A stretch of 11,847 nt of DNA, from positions 1-11,847 of the forward strand of contig SKKV01000128.1 of NCBI GenBank assembly GCA_007123575.1. Direction: 5' to 3'. Position 1 is the stretch's first letter, and the number at the start of each line of letters is the position of its first letter. The notes below the pieces were generated by a model. That model was not told the origin of the DNA, did not search any database, and saw only the letters and a list, made by a program, of their open reading frames with translations. Positions 1-6,662 of this stretch are shown here, piece after piece. The stretch is from Wenzhouxiangella sp. Its GTDB lineage: Bacteria > Pseudomonadota > Gammaproteobacteria > Xanthomonadales > Wenzhouxiangellaceae. The position numbers were made by a program, and so were the translations under genes.

Positions 1-431
1 GCGGCAAATGCCAAGGGCATCAGCAAGCGAGACGGACTGATGCGGCGCCGTCGCGCAATCGCCAGCACCACAGGCAGCATCACCGCCACGGTCCCGGTAG
101 AGCTCAAGAAAGCGGATAGGAATGCCGTGACTATCATGATCACCAGGGTCAGGCGATGAACGCCCTGCCCGGCGAGCAGTTCCACCTTGCGCCCTACCGC
201 ATCGGCCACGCCGGTACGAAACAGGCCGGCGCCAACGACGAACAGGCCGGCAATCATCAGCACCACTGGATCGCTGAATCCCGCCAGTGCATCGGCGGTA
301 GGCAAGATGCCGACAAGGACCAAAGCCAGCAAGCCCATCAGGGCAACAAGATCGAGCCGAAGTCGATTGCTGATAAACAGGGCAAGCATGGCACCCAGCA
401 CTACCAGCACCAGAATGAGGTCGGTACTCAT
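1..431 (-). CDS. SLC13 (DASS)-type anion permease, N-terminal part, cut by the window edge
   Basis: Inner-membrane secondary transporter of the SLC13/divalent-anion:sodium symporter superfamily. Only the first 143 residues are inside the window. They begin MSTDLILVLVVLGAMLAL and contain four hydrophobic stretches, at about residues 4-20, 29-43, 54-72 and 95-126. The stretch FLSSTGTVAVMLP at about 109-121 matches the first re-entrant loop of the family, where an S-N-T or S-S-T triplet helps bind sodium and substrate. The ATG start is firm because an in-frame TAA lies two codons upstream. The Shine-Dalgarno sequence is weak (GAGAAAG, about 10 bases upstream). It is the last visible gene of a minus-strand series with the receiver and HD-GYP genes and may be co-transcribed with them. 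Many bacterial members carry TrkA-C domains in the middle, but that part is outside the window. The substrate (sulfate, dicarboxylate or other) cannot be told. Confidence 0.85.
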   Translation of the reverse strand, partial: MSTDLILVLVVLGAMLALFISNRLRLDLVALMGLLALVLVGILPTADALAGFSDPVVLMIAGLFVVGAGLFRTGVADAVGRKVELLAGQGVHRLTLVIMIVTAFLSAFLSSTGTVAVMLPVVLAIARRRRISPSRLLMPLAFA

Positions 432-496
432 TGGTTAAGGCTTTCTCGACGCTACCTGGAAAGAATCGGTCCAGGCTGAAAAGAAAACCACTTTTG

Positions 497-1057
497 CTAC
501 CGGGGCAAATCGAATGGATCAGGCATGTCGTCGCTGATGCGCTGCTCGTCGCCAGCGTCCTGCACCGCCGAGGCTTCCTTCCCCTCTTTGCGGGCGGGCA
601 AGGCACCCTGCTTGACCAGTTTCTCGATGCGCGTGAACACCTCTGCCCGACCAAAGGGTTTTTTCATGAAATCATCAGCGCCTATTCGTTCCAGATAGAA
701 ACGCTCGGCAGCCTGCGGATTGCCGCTGATCATGATCACGGGGATTTTTTGGGTACGCTCGTCCTTGCGCAGGCGCCGAAGGGCGGCAAAGCCGTTCAAG
801 CCCGGCAGGACGATGTCCAGAAAGATCAGGTGAGGTTTTTCGCTGACGGCCAGTTCGAGACCTCTCTCTGCATCGCTGGCGCCAATGGGCTCATATCCGC
901 TCTGTCGCAGCATATGGCTTAGAGCGGCAACCACGGTGCGAGAGTCATCGATAACTAGCACACGGATGCCTTCACGCGCATCGAAGCGATTCGTCTGACG
1001 TCTTTCATCTGACTTGGTCAGACCCAGCAGCCTGCGAAAGCGGTCAAGCTGACTCAC
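497..1057 (-). CDS. Stand-alone receiver-domain (CheY/PilG-like) response regulator
   Basis: A single REC domain flanked by short tails, 186 residues from a GTG start. I prefer the GTG at 1055-1057 because it is preceded by the purine-rich GAGGGAAAGGAAC. A TTG five codons further upstream would give 191 residues but would overlap that ribosome site. REC spans about residues 31-150. Its hallmarks are all present: acidic pair D37-D38 (VIDDS), phospho-acceptor D81 (FLDIVLPG), S111 in the VIMISG strand, and K133 before proline (MKKPF). The protein should therefore be phosphorylatable. The first 30 residues are basic and amphipathic, and the last 30 are acidic and probably disordered. There is no DNA-binding or enzymatic output domain, so signalling must go through a protein partner. 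The gene lies 78 bases after the HD-GYP gene on the same strand. Similarity to PilG/PilH-type twitching regulators is general; no cognate kinase gene is in the window. Confidence 0.9.
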   Translation of the reverse strand: MSQLDRFRRLLGLTKSDERRQTNRFDAREGIRVLVIDDSRTVVAALSHMLRQSGYEPIGASDAERGLELAVSEKPHLIFLDIVLPGLNGFAALRRLRKDERTQKIPVIMISGNPQAAERFYLERIGADDFMKKPFGRAEVFTRIEKLVKQGALPARKEGKEASAVQDAGDEQRISDDMPDPFDLPR

Positions 1058-1070
1058 GTTCCTTTCCCTC
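1058..1070 (-). promoter_or_regulatory. Ribosome-binding site that decides the GTG start of the receiver gene
   Basis: Read on the minus strand this is GAGGGAAAGGAAC directly before GTG at 1057. It holds two overlapping Shine-Dalgarno-like cores, GAGG nine bases and AAGGA two bases before the start. The alternative TTG at 1072-1070 has no comparable site upstream. Confidence 0.6.
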
Positions 1071-1090
1071 AAAAGCAGTGGGGTCAGTTT

Positions 1091-1115
1091 ACTGCATTAC
1101 TGACGTGAATGCAGT
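1091..1115. repeat. Perfect inverted repeat, 8-base arms, 9-base spacer
   Basis: ACTGCATT at 1091-1098 is mirrored by AATGCAGT at 1108-1115, with a 9-base spacer. It lies in the 78-base gap between the HD-GYP stop and the receiver-gene start. In RNA it could form an 8-pair hairpin, but no T-run follows on either strand, so it is not a standard intrinsic terminator. A dimeric-regulator operator or an RNA-processing hairpin are both possible. The arms are exact; the function is unknown. Confidence 0.5.
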
Positions 1116-1135
1116 TGATGTCACCCTTGCAACAA

Positions 1136-2377
1136 TCAGCTATAGCTGGCTATCAGGTAGCGTGCATTAATTCCGTCGACACCGTCGGGAAGCACCTCGG
1201 CAATCCGCAGCGCAGACGCATTTTTTTCACCGCTGTAATTGGCAAGATCCACCACTTCGCCGAGCACGTGCCGGTTGGCGCTGGAGCGCACGCGACGCAC
1301 CAGAGGGCGCAAGCCCCGTGTTGACTTGCTTTCCAGCACAACGGCAACATCCCCGTCACTGAGCCTGACCAGAGTGCCTGGTGACACCCAGCCCATCAGC
1401 CGGATAAGGGCTTCCACCATTTTGCCGTCAAACTGCTTGTCCCGTTCTTTCCACAGGATGCCCAGCGCTTCATGGTGAGACCTGGCAGGGTCGTACACGC
1501 GATTGGAGGTGATTGCATCGTAGGCGTCGACTACGGCGACCAGGCGCGCGAGGGGTTTGATCTCCTCGCCCACCTTGCCGCCAGGATAGCCACGTCCATC
1601 CGGTCGTTCATGGTGATTGAGTACAGCGTCGGCCACGGCCAGCGGAACGTTGTCGTCCTCACGAATCAACTCAAAACCCAGCACTGTGTGGGCCTTGACC
1701 TGCTCAAATTCTTCAGGAGTCAAACGACCGGGCTTGTTGAGGATCTCTGTATCTACCAGGGTTTTTCCAAGATCGTGCAAAAGCCCGGCCAGCCCGGCCA
1801 GTTCGACGTCTGTCCGCTCCCAATCCAAGCCATGGGCGAGGCCGATGGCAATGACCGCAGTATTGATACAATGCTGTGCCGTATAGCGATCCCGCTCCTT
1901 GATCCGGGTCAGCCAGACCAAAGCGGCCAGGTTTTTCTCCAGCGCGGCAGATACCTCGCTGACAACCTGGCGCGCGGCACCGGTGTCCAGCACTTTGTTG
2001 TCACGCATGCTGGCCATCAACTCCAACACTTGCTGATCGAGCTGATCGTACTGCCGGCTGGCTTCCTGCAGTGTTTCCTCGTTGATCGTCGCCTGACGAA
2101 TGACATCCAGATTTGGCGACAGGCCGGACTTGCTTGACGCGATATCGCTCAGGCCGTAGCGCTGGAGGCTTCTGGCACCTGGGCTGCGCTCCAGATCGAC
2201 CACCACCCAGCCGCAGTGCTTGCGCATCCAATTCCGAGTTACATTGTCGATCACGCGCACGCCTTCGAGGGGGAAATCCGTGTCTCGCCACGGAATATCC
2301 ATGCGAATCACAAAATGCCCGATCTCCAGTTGATCCGGATGAATCTTGCGTTCATATTCGGACAAAATGCTCATCAT
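1136..2377 (-). CDS. HD-GYP cyclic-di-GMP phosphodiesterase with DUF3391-type N-terminus
   Basis: 413 residues. HD-GYP proteins hydrolyse cyclic di-GMP to pGpG/GMP in the cytoplasm. Residues about 10-95 (HPDQLEIGHFVIRMD, then WVVVDLERS) resemble the DUF3391 domain that precedes many HD-GYP domains. The HD-GYP domain covers about 150-330 with the metal and signature residues intact: H169, H201-D202 in LLHDLGK, H230, H255-H256-E257, the GYP signature in DGRGYPGG (263-265), and D284 in VVDAYDAIT. K215 in NKPGRLT is also conserved. A C-terminal beta-rich tail (SPGTLVRLSDGDVAVV) is usual for the group. An active enzyme is therefore expected. The start is the first of two adjacent ATG codons, with AAGGG eight bases upstream. 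It heads a minus-strand series with the receiver and SLC13 genes, and is divergent from the M13 peptidase. There is no REC domain in the protein itself, so the neighbouring receiver could supply phosphorylation control; that is inference. Confidence 0.95.
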   Translation of the reverse strand: MMSILSEYERKIHPDQLEIGHFVIRMDIPWRDTDFPLEGVRVIDNVTRNWMRKHCGWVVVDLERSPGARSLQRYGLSDIASSKSGLSPNLDVIRQATINEETLQEASRQYDQLDQQVLELMASMRDNKVLDTGAARQVVSEVSAALEKNLAALVWLTRIKERDRYTAQHCINTAVIAIGLAHGLDWERTDVELAGLAGLLHDLGKTLVDTEILNKPGRLTPEEFEQVKAHTVLGFELIREDDNVPLAVADAVLNHHERPDGRGYPGGKVGEEIKPLARLVAVVDAYDAITSNRVYDPARSHHEALGILWKERDKQFDGKMVEALIRLMGWVSPGTLVRLSDGDVAVVLESKSTRGLRPLVRRVRSSANRHVLGEVVDLANYSGEKNASALRIAEVLPDGVDGINARYLIASYS

Positions 2378-2402
2378 TCAAGACACCCTTCCTGGCCCCC
2401 GC

Positions 2403-2417
2403 CTTCGCTTCGCTTCG
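2403..2417. repeat. Short tandem repeat, CTTCG x3
   Basis: Three exact head-to-tail copies of CTTCG fill 2403-2417. They sit between GGCC at 2394-2397 and GGCC at 2417-2420, which could pair to close a small stem. The stretch lies in the presumed 5' leader of the HD-GYP gene, just upstream of its ribosome-binding site. It might be a slippage-prone tract or part of an interspersed repeat. No function can be read from it. Confidence 0.4.
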
Positions 2418-2450
2418 GCCCCAGAGTCAATCAACTTCTAACGGCGCTTC

Positions 2451-2459
2451 ATAGTAGCA
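2451..2459 (-). promoter_or_regulatory. Candidate extended -10 promoter for the HD-GYP gene
   Basis: On the minus strand the sequence reads TGC-TACTAT, an extended -10 element (TGn plus a hexamer with 4 of 6 consensus bases). No good -35 hexamer is seen 17 bases upstream, which extended -10 promoters do not strictly need. Transcription would begin near 2444 and leave a leader of about 67 bases. This is a pattern-based guess. Confidence 0.35.
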
Positions 2460-2537
2460 CTCTTCGACGGCACTGCCGCATCAAGTGGCCCTCAAGCCCG
2501 TTCGAACCATCGGCAAATTGCCTTGTCATAGGTCGGT

Positions 2538-2569
2538 CGAAGAATCGAGCCGTCTGTTACCGAAGAATC
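2538..2569 (+). repeat. Direct repeat CGAAGAATC, two copies, 23-base period
   Basis: CGAAGAATC occurs at 2538-2546 and again at 2561-2569, immediately before the ATG of the M13 peptidase. The 23-base period is close to two helical turns, so the copies would face the same side of the DNA. The second copy also supplies the only Shine-Dalgarno-like GAAG. It could be a tandem regulator site or chance. Confidence 0.35.
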
Positions 2570-4603
2570 ATGTTGAGAAATCACCTGTTACTTACTCTAT
2601 TTACGCTTATTGCCACCGCCAGTAACCCGAGCGCAGCCGATGCTGCCCAACTTGGCGACTGGGGAATTGAAATTGACCATGTCAGTCATTCGACCGTTGC
2701 CGGAGATGATTTTTTTGATTTTGTCAACGCAGGCTGGCTGGACTCGGCCGTTATGCCAGCGGGATTTTCTCGCTTTGGTGCCTTCGCCGAGCTGGCGCTG
2801 GAAGCGGAAGAGAACGTCGAGGCCATCATTAGCGAGGCGGCGGCAATGAGCCCATCACCGGAGTCGGCCAATGGCCAGATCGCCAACCTTTTTGCCAGCT
2901 ATATGGACACCGCACGAATCGAGGAGCTGGGCCTGACGCCGATCGAAGCAGGGCTTGAAAAGCTGCTGGCGTTGGAGTCACATGAAGCCGTGGCCCACTG
3001 GATGGGCAGGCAAGGCACCAGCTCGCTGGTAGCGGTACGCATTTCGCAGGATGCCGGCAACCCGCAGCGCTACCTGGTCCACCTGGCGCAGAGCGGCCTC
3101 GGGCTGCCCAATCGCGACTACTATGATCGCCAGGACGAGCCCTTTCCGGCCCATCGCGAAGCCTACCGTGCCTACATTGCCCAGACTTTCGAGCGCGCCG
3201 GCGTTGATCGCGCCGAACAACGGGCGGCCAACATCCTTGCCCTGGAAACAAAGATTGCCGCCAATCACTTTACCCGAGTCGAACAGCGCGACCGTGAGGC
3301 CAACTACAACCTGATCAGACGTGCTGAACTCGAAGAACTGGCTCCCGGTTTTCCCTGGCAGGCCTTGCTGAGTGAGCGTGAAGTCGATCAGGTTGAGGAA
3401 CTGGTCCTTGCCAACGATAGAGCCGTGATCGCCAACGCCCAGGTATTTGCGCAAGCCCCGGTCGATCATTGGGCCTCCTGGCACGCTTTTCACTGGATTA
3501 ATAATCACGCCTCCCTGCTGCCAGAAGCCTTCGCCGAGGCTCACTTCGAGTTCTATCAGCGCCGGCTTGGCGGAGTCGAGGAACGCCGACCGCGCGAGCG
3601 CCGAGCTATCAACCTGGTCAGTAGCCGTCTGGGAGAACTGGTTGGCCAGAGCTATGTTGAGCGGCATTTTCCGCCGGCTCACCGAGAAAAGGTGGAAACC
3701 CTGGTCGAGTATTTGCGTCGCGCCTTCGCACAGCGCCTGGCCGTGCTTGACTGGATGGACGAAGAAACCCGCGCTGAAGCACAGCGCAAACTGGACGCAT
3801 TCCTGCCGAAGATTGGTTACCCGGATCGCTGGCGCGATTACTCGGCGGTGAGCATCGCGGCCGAAGACCTGATCGGCAACCTGGACCGCCTTGGTAGCTG
3901 GTTTCGGGCCGACTCCCTGGCCAGGCTGGATGAGCCGGTGCGCGAATGGGAATGGTTCATGACGCCGCAAACGGTCAACGCCTACTACTCCTCAACCCGC
4001 AATGAAATCGTCTTTCCAGCCGCCATCCTGCAGCCACCGTTTTTTGATCCCAATGCCGACCCGGCTGTCAACTTCGGCGCTATCGGCGGCGTCATCGGCC
4101 ACGAAATGGGCCACGGTTTCGACGACCAGGGGTCCCGCTCTGATGCTTACGGGGTGTTGCGGAACTGGTGGACCGACCAGTCCCGGGCCGAATTCGAGCG
4201 CCGCACCGATGCCCTGGTCGCGCAGTACGACGCTTTCGAGCCGCTGCCAGGCATGAACGTCAATGGTCGCCTGTCACTGGGTGAGAATATCGGCGATCTC
4301 GGAGGGCTGTCGATCGCTCATCATGCCTATCAGCTTTATCTTGCCGACCATCATGGCGGCGAAGCGCCGGTGCTGGACGGCTTCACCGGCGACCAGCGCT
4401 TCTTCATGGCCTGGGCTCAGGTGTGGCGGACGATCGAAACCGAAGAGTCGCTGCGGGCGCGCCTGATTACCGGCCCGCATAGCCCGGCGCGATACCGGGT
4501 CAACGGAGTCGTGCGCAATATCGATGCCTGGTACGACGCTTTTGATGTTGGCCCTGATCACGCCTTGTACATCCCCGCCGAAGAAAGGGTCAGCATCTGG
4601 TAG
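2570..4603 (+). CDS. Secreted M13-family zinc metallopeptidase (neprilysin/PepO-like)
   Basis: 677 residues, the usual length for bacterial M13 peptidases, which cleave oligopeptides. The start is ATG at 2570 because it gives a signal peptide: MLRNH, hydrophobic LLLTLFTLIATA, then ADA before AQ for cleavage after about residue 25. The open frame extends 118 codons further upstream, but that part lies opposite the HD-GYP gene and would bury the signal. The N-terminal M13 domain begins at GDDFFDFVNAGWL. The catalytic domain has N470-A471-Y472 (substrate-backbone motif), the zinc site H511-E-M-G-H515 and the third ligand E572 in ENIGDLGG. D576 supports the active site. The usual alanine of ENxAD is glycine here. 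The protein ends in tryptophan, as is typical of the family. A periplasmic or outer-surface location is likely. It has its own transcript, divergent from HD-GYP and convergent with the FHA-EAL gene. The Shine-Dalgarno is weak (GAAG, four bases before ATG). Confidence 0.95.
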   Translation: MLRNHLLLTLFTLIATASNPSAADAAQLGDWGIEIDHVSHSTVAGDDFFDFVNAGWLDSAVMPAGFSRFGAFAELALEAEENVEAIISEAAAMSPSPESANGQIANLFASYMDTARIEELGLTPIEAGLEKLLALESHEAVAHWMGRQGTSSLVAVRISQDAGNPQRYLVHLAQSGLGLPNRDYYDRQDEPFPAHREAYRAYIAQTFERAGVDRAEQRAANILALETKIAANHFTRVEQRDREANYNLIRRAELEELAPGFPWQALLSEREVDQVEELVLANDRAVIANAQVFAQAPVDHWASWHAFHWINNHASLLPEAFAEAHFEFYQRRLGGVEERRPRERRAINLVSSRLGELVGQSYVERHFPPAHREKVETLVEYLRRAFAQRLAVLDWMDEETRAEAQRKLDAFLPKIGYPDRWRDYSAVSIAAEDLIGNLDRLGSWFRADSLARLDEPVREWEWFMTPQTVNAYYSSTRNEIVFPAAILQPPFFDPNADPAVNFGAIGGVIGHEMGHGFDDQGSRSDAYGVLRNWWTDQSRAEFERRTDALVAQYDAFEPLPGMNVNGRLSLGENIGDLGGLSIAHHAYQLYLADHHGGEAPVLDGFTGDQRFFMAWAQVWRTIETEESLRARLITGPHSPARYRVNGVVRNIDAWYDAFDVGPDHALYIPAEERVSIW

Positions 4604-4620
4604 CCGGGAGAATCACCCGG
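4604..4620. other. Small hairpin in the convergent 3' junction
   Basis: CCGGG and CCCGG, separated by seven bases, lie between the peptidase stop and the end of the FHA-EAL gene, overlapping the latter's stop codon. Further CGGG/CCGG segments follow up to 4644. No T-run follows on either strand, so this is at best a weak, perhaps bidirectional, transcription barrier. Confidence 0.25.
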
Positions 4621-5716
4621 AATCGGGAATAATTGCCGGCCGGGAAAAGTGGAAGCCCTGAAGCAGGTCAATACCAATTTCCTGGCAGAGCTGAGCGCAG
4701 ACCTCGGTTTCGATACCTTCGGCCAGTGTTCTGATACCTAGCTCGCTGATCATGCCATTCAAGGTTGAGAGCAGGCGATACTTGGGCGAATCACGGCTAT
4801 CCAGGCCGCGAATCAGGGAAATATCAAATTTCAGATAATCCGGCGGCACATCGACCAGCTCCAACAGCCGAGCCTGGCCGGCACCGAAATCGTCGTAGGC
4901 CAATGCGATACCCATGCGCTTGAGTTCTTCGCGTACAGAAGCCATCACCTTCAAATCCGTCACTGCGGCTTCATGGACCTCGAACACCAGCTTCAGACCA
5001 GGGTAAAGCGAGCGCAGCTCGGCCAACTCGGCCAATAACTCGTCAAAATCCTCGCACTCGGCAGGATGATTGTTGAAAAACAGCGGTCGATCCAGCCCCG
5101 CGCGATGCGCGGCCTCGAAGCCGCAGCGGCGCAATAGTCGGCTCAGCCGTGCCTCGACGTTGAGTGCGGCAGCCAGGCTGAACAACTGGCCCGGCCCTTC
5201 GACCAGCTCCGGATGCGTGCTTCGACCCAGCAACTCCCAGGCATAAAGCTCACCGTCGGCAGTATGGATGCCCTGGTGAAAGGCGCAAACCCGCTGGTTC
5301 TCCAGCAGGTCGAAAAAGGCCGGCATCTGCAGCGGAAAATGGCGCGGCAGCGAATTCACGCCAATCACGGTATCGGCTGAAGAAACGGGCTTTCCAGCAG
5401 CACTGCGGGCACTGTCATCGCGCATCAGGCGAAACTCATGGTCAGCCAGGTGAAGCACGTCACCTGCAGCTACCACGGTGGGCTCACGAATGATCTTGTG
5501 ATTGACGAAGGTGCCGTTGGTGCTGCCCAGGTCCTCGACTCTGAGCTCCCCGCCGTTCAGGTCGAAGCGGGCGTGTAATCTGGAGATCCGGTCAACGTTG
5601 AGCTGCACGGTGCAGTCGGGATGGCGACCGACCGTAGCTGGGAACTCGCTGAAATCCAAACGCCGTGGCAGCCGGTCCTGACCGGCCGAACTTTCCAGGT
5701 AGTACCGTTCCCGCAT
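4613..5716 (-). CDS. FHA-EAL fusion protein, probable cyclic-di-GMP phosphodiesterase
   Basis: 367 residues. The start is ATG at 5716, with GGAG eight bases upstream. The frame runs on to a TTG at 5827 that has no such site. An FHA domain covers about residues 20-95: G30-R31-H32, then S45-R-L-H48, then G64-S-T-N67-G-T. These are the FHA residues that contact phosphothreonine. A linker leads to an EAL domain at about 130-365. The EAL triplet is E161-L-L in WELLGR. The other residues that hold metal and cyclic di-GMP are recognisable: N215 or N216, E246 in FEVHE, D275-D276-F-G, K296 in LKFD, E333 in AEGIET and Q353 in LLQGFHFSRP. The domain is probably able to bind and cleave the nucleotide, though the ELL variant leaves some doubt. 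No membrane segment or signal peptide is present. The gene stands alone, 114 bases after the dehydrogenase. A Ser/Thr-kinase input via FHA is inferred; no kinase is in the window. Confidence 0.9.
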   Translation of the reverse strand: MRERYYLESSAGQDRLPRRLDFSEFPATVGRHPDCTVQLNVDRISRLHARFDLNGGELRVEDLGSTNGTFVNHKIIREPTVVAAGDVLHLADHEFRLMRDDSARSAAGKPVSSADTVIGVNSLPRHFPLQMPAFFDLLENQRVCAFHQGIHTADGELYAWELLGRSTHPELVEGPGQLFSLAAALNVEARLSRLLRRCGFEAAHRAGLDRPLFFNNHPAECEDFDELLAELAELRSLYPGLKLVFEVHEAAVTDLKVMASVREELKRMGIALAYDDFGAGQARLLELVDVPPDYLKFDISLIRGLDSRDSPKYRLLSTLNGMISELGIRTLAEGIETEVCAQLCQEIGIDLLQGFHFSRPAIIPDSG

Positions 5717-5724
5717 TCTTACAG

Positions 5725-5728
5725 CTCC
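5725..5728 (-). promoter_or_regulatory. Ribosome-binding site fixing the FHA-EAL start
   Basis: GGAG on the minus strand, eight bases before ATG at 5716. It removes the 37 extra codons of the longer open frame, which start at an unsupported TTG and have no recognisable domain. Confidence 0.6.
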
Positions 5729-5753
5729 ATGTTGCGGCCCCCGCACGGCCATC

Positions 5754-5782
5754 AGTATCTGAACTAATCCGCCCGCCTGCAA
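5754..5782 (-). promoter_or_regulatory. Candidate sigma-70 promoter for the FHA-EAL gene
   Basis: On the minus strand TTGCAG (5782-5777) and GATACT (5759-5754) are 17 bases apart, the optimal spacing. Matches are 3 of 6 to the -35 consensus and 4 of 6 to the -10. Transcription would start near 5747, giving a leader of about 30 bases. This fits the 114-base gap from the dehydrogenase and suggests separate transcription. Pattern-based only. Confidence 0.35.
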
Positions 5783-5830
5783 GTCGAATCCGGCCCGGGT
5801 AACTTCCTGGCCAGAACCGGCTTGCAATCT

Positions 5831-6646
5831 CTATTTCATCTTCGGTGCCTTGCGCATCAGCATACGGAAATAGTATTCGGGAAACCAGCGCCGAATGCGC
5901 CAGGCCCAGCGCGTGTTGCCGTGGGTCAGCAGCATGAAACGCGGCCGCTCAATGGCCTTGTACACCACCTCGGCCACATGCTCGGCCTTGACCCCGGAAC
6001 GCTCCATCCAGCGTTCAACCCGGCGGTTGTAACTTTCATCCGGTGCGCGCATGGTTTCAGTCAAACGAGTGGGCACGAAGGCCGGGCACAGTGCGGAAAC
6101 GGCCACGCCGGCCTCGTGCAATTCGGCCCTGAGCATTTCCGACATCGCGATCACGGCGGCCTTGGCCGTGCCGTAGGCATTGATGCCAGGTGCTGCGGCA
6201 AAGCCGGCAAACGAAGCCACGTTGACGATGTGCCCCCTGCCCTGCTGGCGCATCAAGGGCGCAAAAGCCTTGCATCCCAGGACGACGCCGATCAGGTCGA
6301 TATCCATCACCCAGCGCCAGTCATCGATCGAGGTGTCTTCCAGGGTCCCGCCCACCGCCACGCCGGCGTTGTTGATCAGCACTTCCAGGCTGCCGAAGCG
6401 CTTGGAAACCATGGCTGCGGCTTCTTTCCAGGCCTGCTCGTCGGTCACGTCCATGACCAGCGCATGGCCACGCTCGCCCAGGCTGTCGGCCACGGCCCGG
6501 GCCCGATCCTCGGCCAGATCAGCGACGATGACCTGCCAGCCAGCGGCGGCAAAACGCCGCGCCATGGCCTCACCGAGGCCGGCGCCGGCCCCGGAGATCA
6601 GTACGGTACCCGGGCTCTCGCTGCCCGGTTGGAGGTTGTTCTTCAT
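5831..6646 (-). CDS. Short-chain dehydrogenase/reductase (classical SDR)
   Basis: 271 residues, a soluble Rossmann-fold NAD(P)-dependent oxidoreductase. The cofactor loop G19-A-G-A-G23-L-G25 fits TGxxxGxG. D43 at the end of the second strand points to NAD(H) rather than NADP(H). NNAG is at 92-95. The catalytic S145 (NVASFAG), Y158 and K162 (YGTAK) are intact. The fourth tetrad position, usually Asn in an N-x-L-x-G segment, is D117 here (DIDLIGV). The C-terminal 30 residues are basic and aromatic (RRWFPEYYFRMLMRK), which might touch membrane. The start codon lies 16 bases after the stop of the YfcC-type carrier, and its AAGGA overlaps that stop, 13 bases upstream of ATG, so the two genes are very probably co-transcribed and translationally linked. 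Oxidation or reduction of a compound moved by the carrier is a reasonable guess; the substrate is unknown. Confidence 0.93.
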   Translation of the reverse strand: MKNNLQPGSESPGTVLISGAGAGLGEAMARRFAAAGWQVIVADLAEDRARAVADSLGERGHALVMDVTDEQAWKEAAAMVSKRFGSLEVLINNAGVAVGGTLEDTSIDDWRWVMDIDLIGVVLGCKAFAPLMRQQGRGHIVNVASFAGFAAAPGINAYGTAKAAVIAMSEMLRAELHEAGVAVSALCPAFVPTRLTETMRAPDESYNRRVERWMERSGVKAEHVAEVVYKAIERPRFMLLTHGNTRWAWRIRRWFPEYYFRMLMRKAPKMK

Positions 6647-6662
6647 TGTTTATGAAAAGTCC

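Noticed and set aside
2216..2569. 118-codon upstream extension of the M13 peptidase frame
   Set aside because: It lies largely opposite the HD-GYP gene, has no recognisable domain, and would place the clear signal peptide in the middle of the protein.
2978..3970. Long open frame on the minus strand inside the M13 gene (330 codons)
   Set aside because: It is fully antisense to a well-supported peptidase gene and shows no family motif; GC-rich genes commonly give such shadows.
4604..4644. Hairpin-rich segment as an intrinsic terminator for the convergent genes
   Set aside because: The stems are only five pairs or shorter and no T-run follows on either strand; it is kept only as a weak structural note.
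5790..5825. GGCC-rich inverted segments after the SDR gene as a terminator
   Set aside because: Pairing is broken by several mismatches and there is no U-tract.
5717..5827. 37-codon N-terminal extension of FHA-EAL from a TTG
   Set aside because: There is no ribosome site at the TTG, while the internal ATG has GGAG at ideal spacing and begins next to the FHA domain.
5822..6655. Plus-strand open frame opposite the SDR gene (277 codons)
   Set aside because: It mirrors a dehydrogenase with complete catalytic motifs; its own translation is His/Gly-rich without domains.
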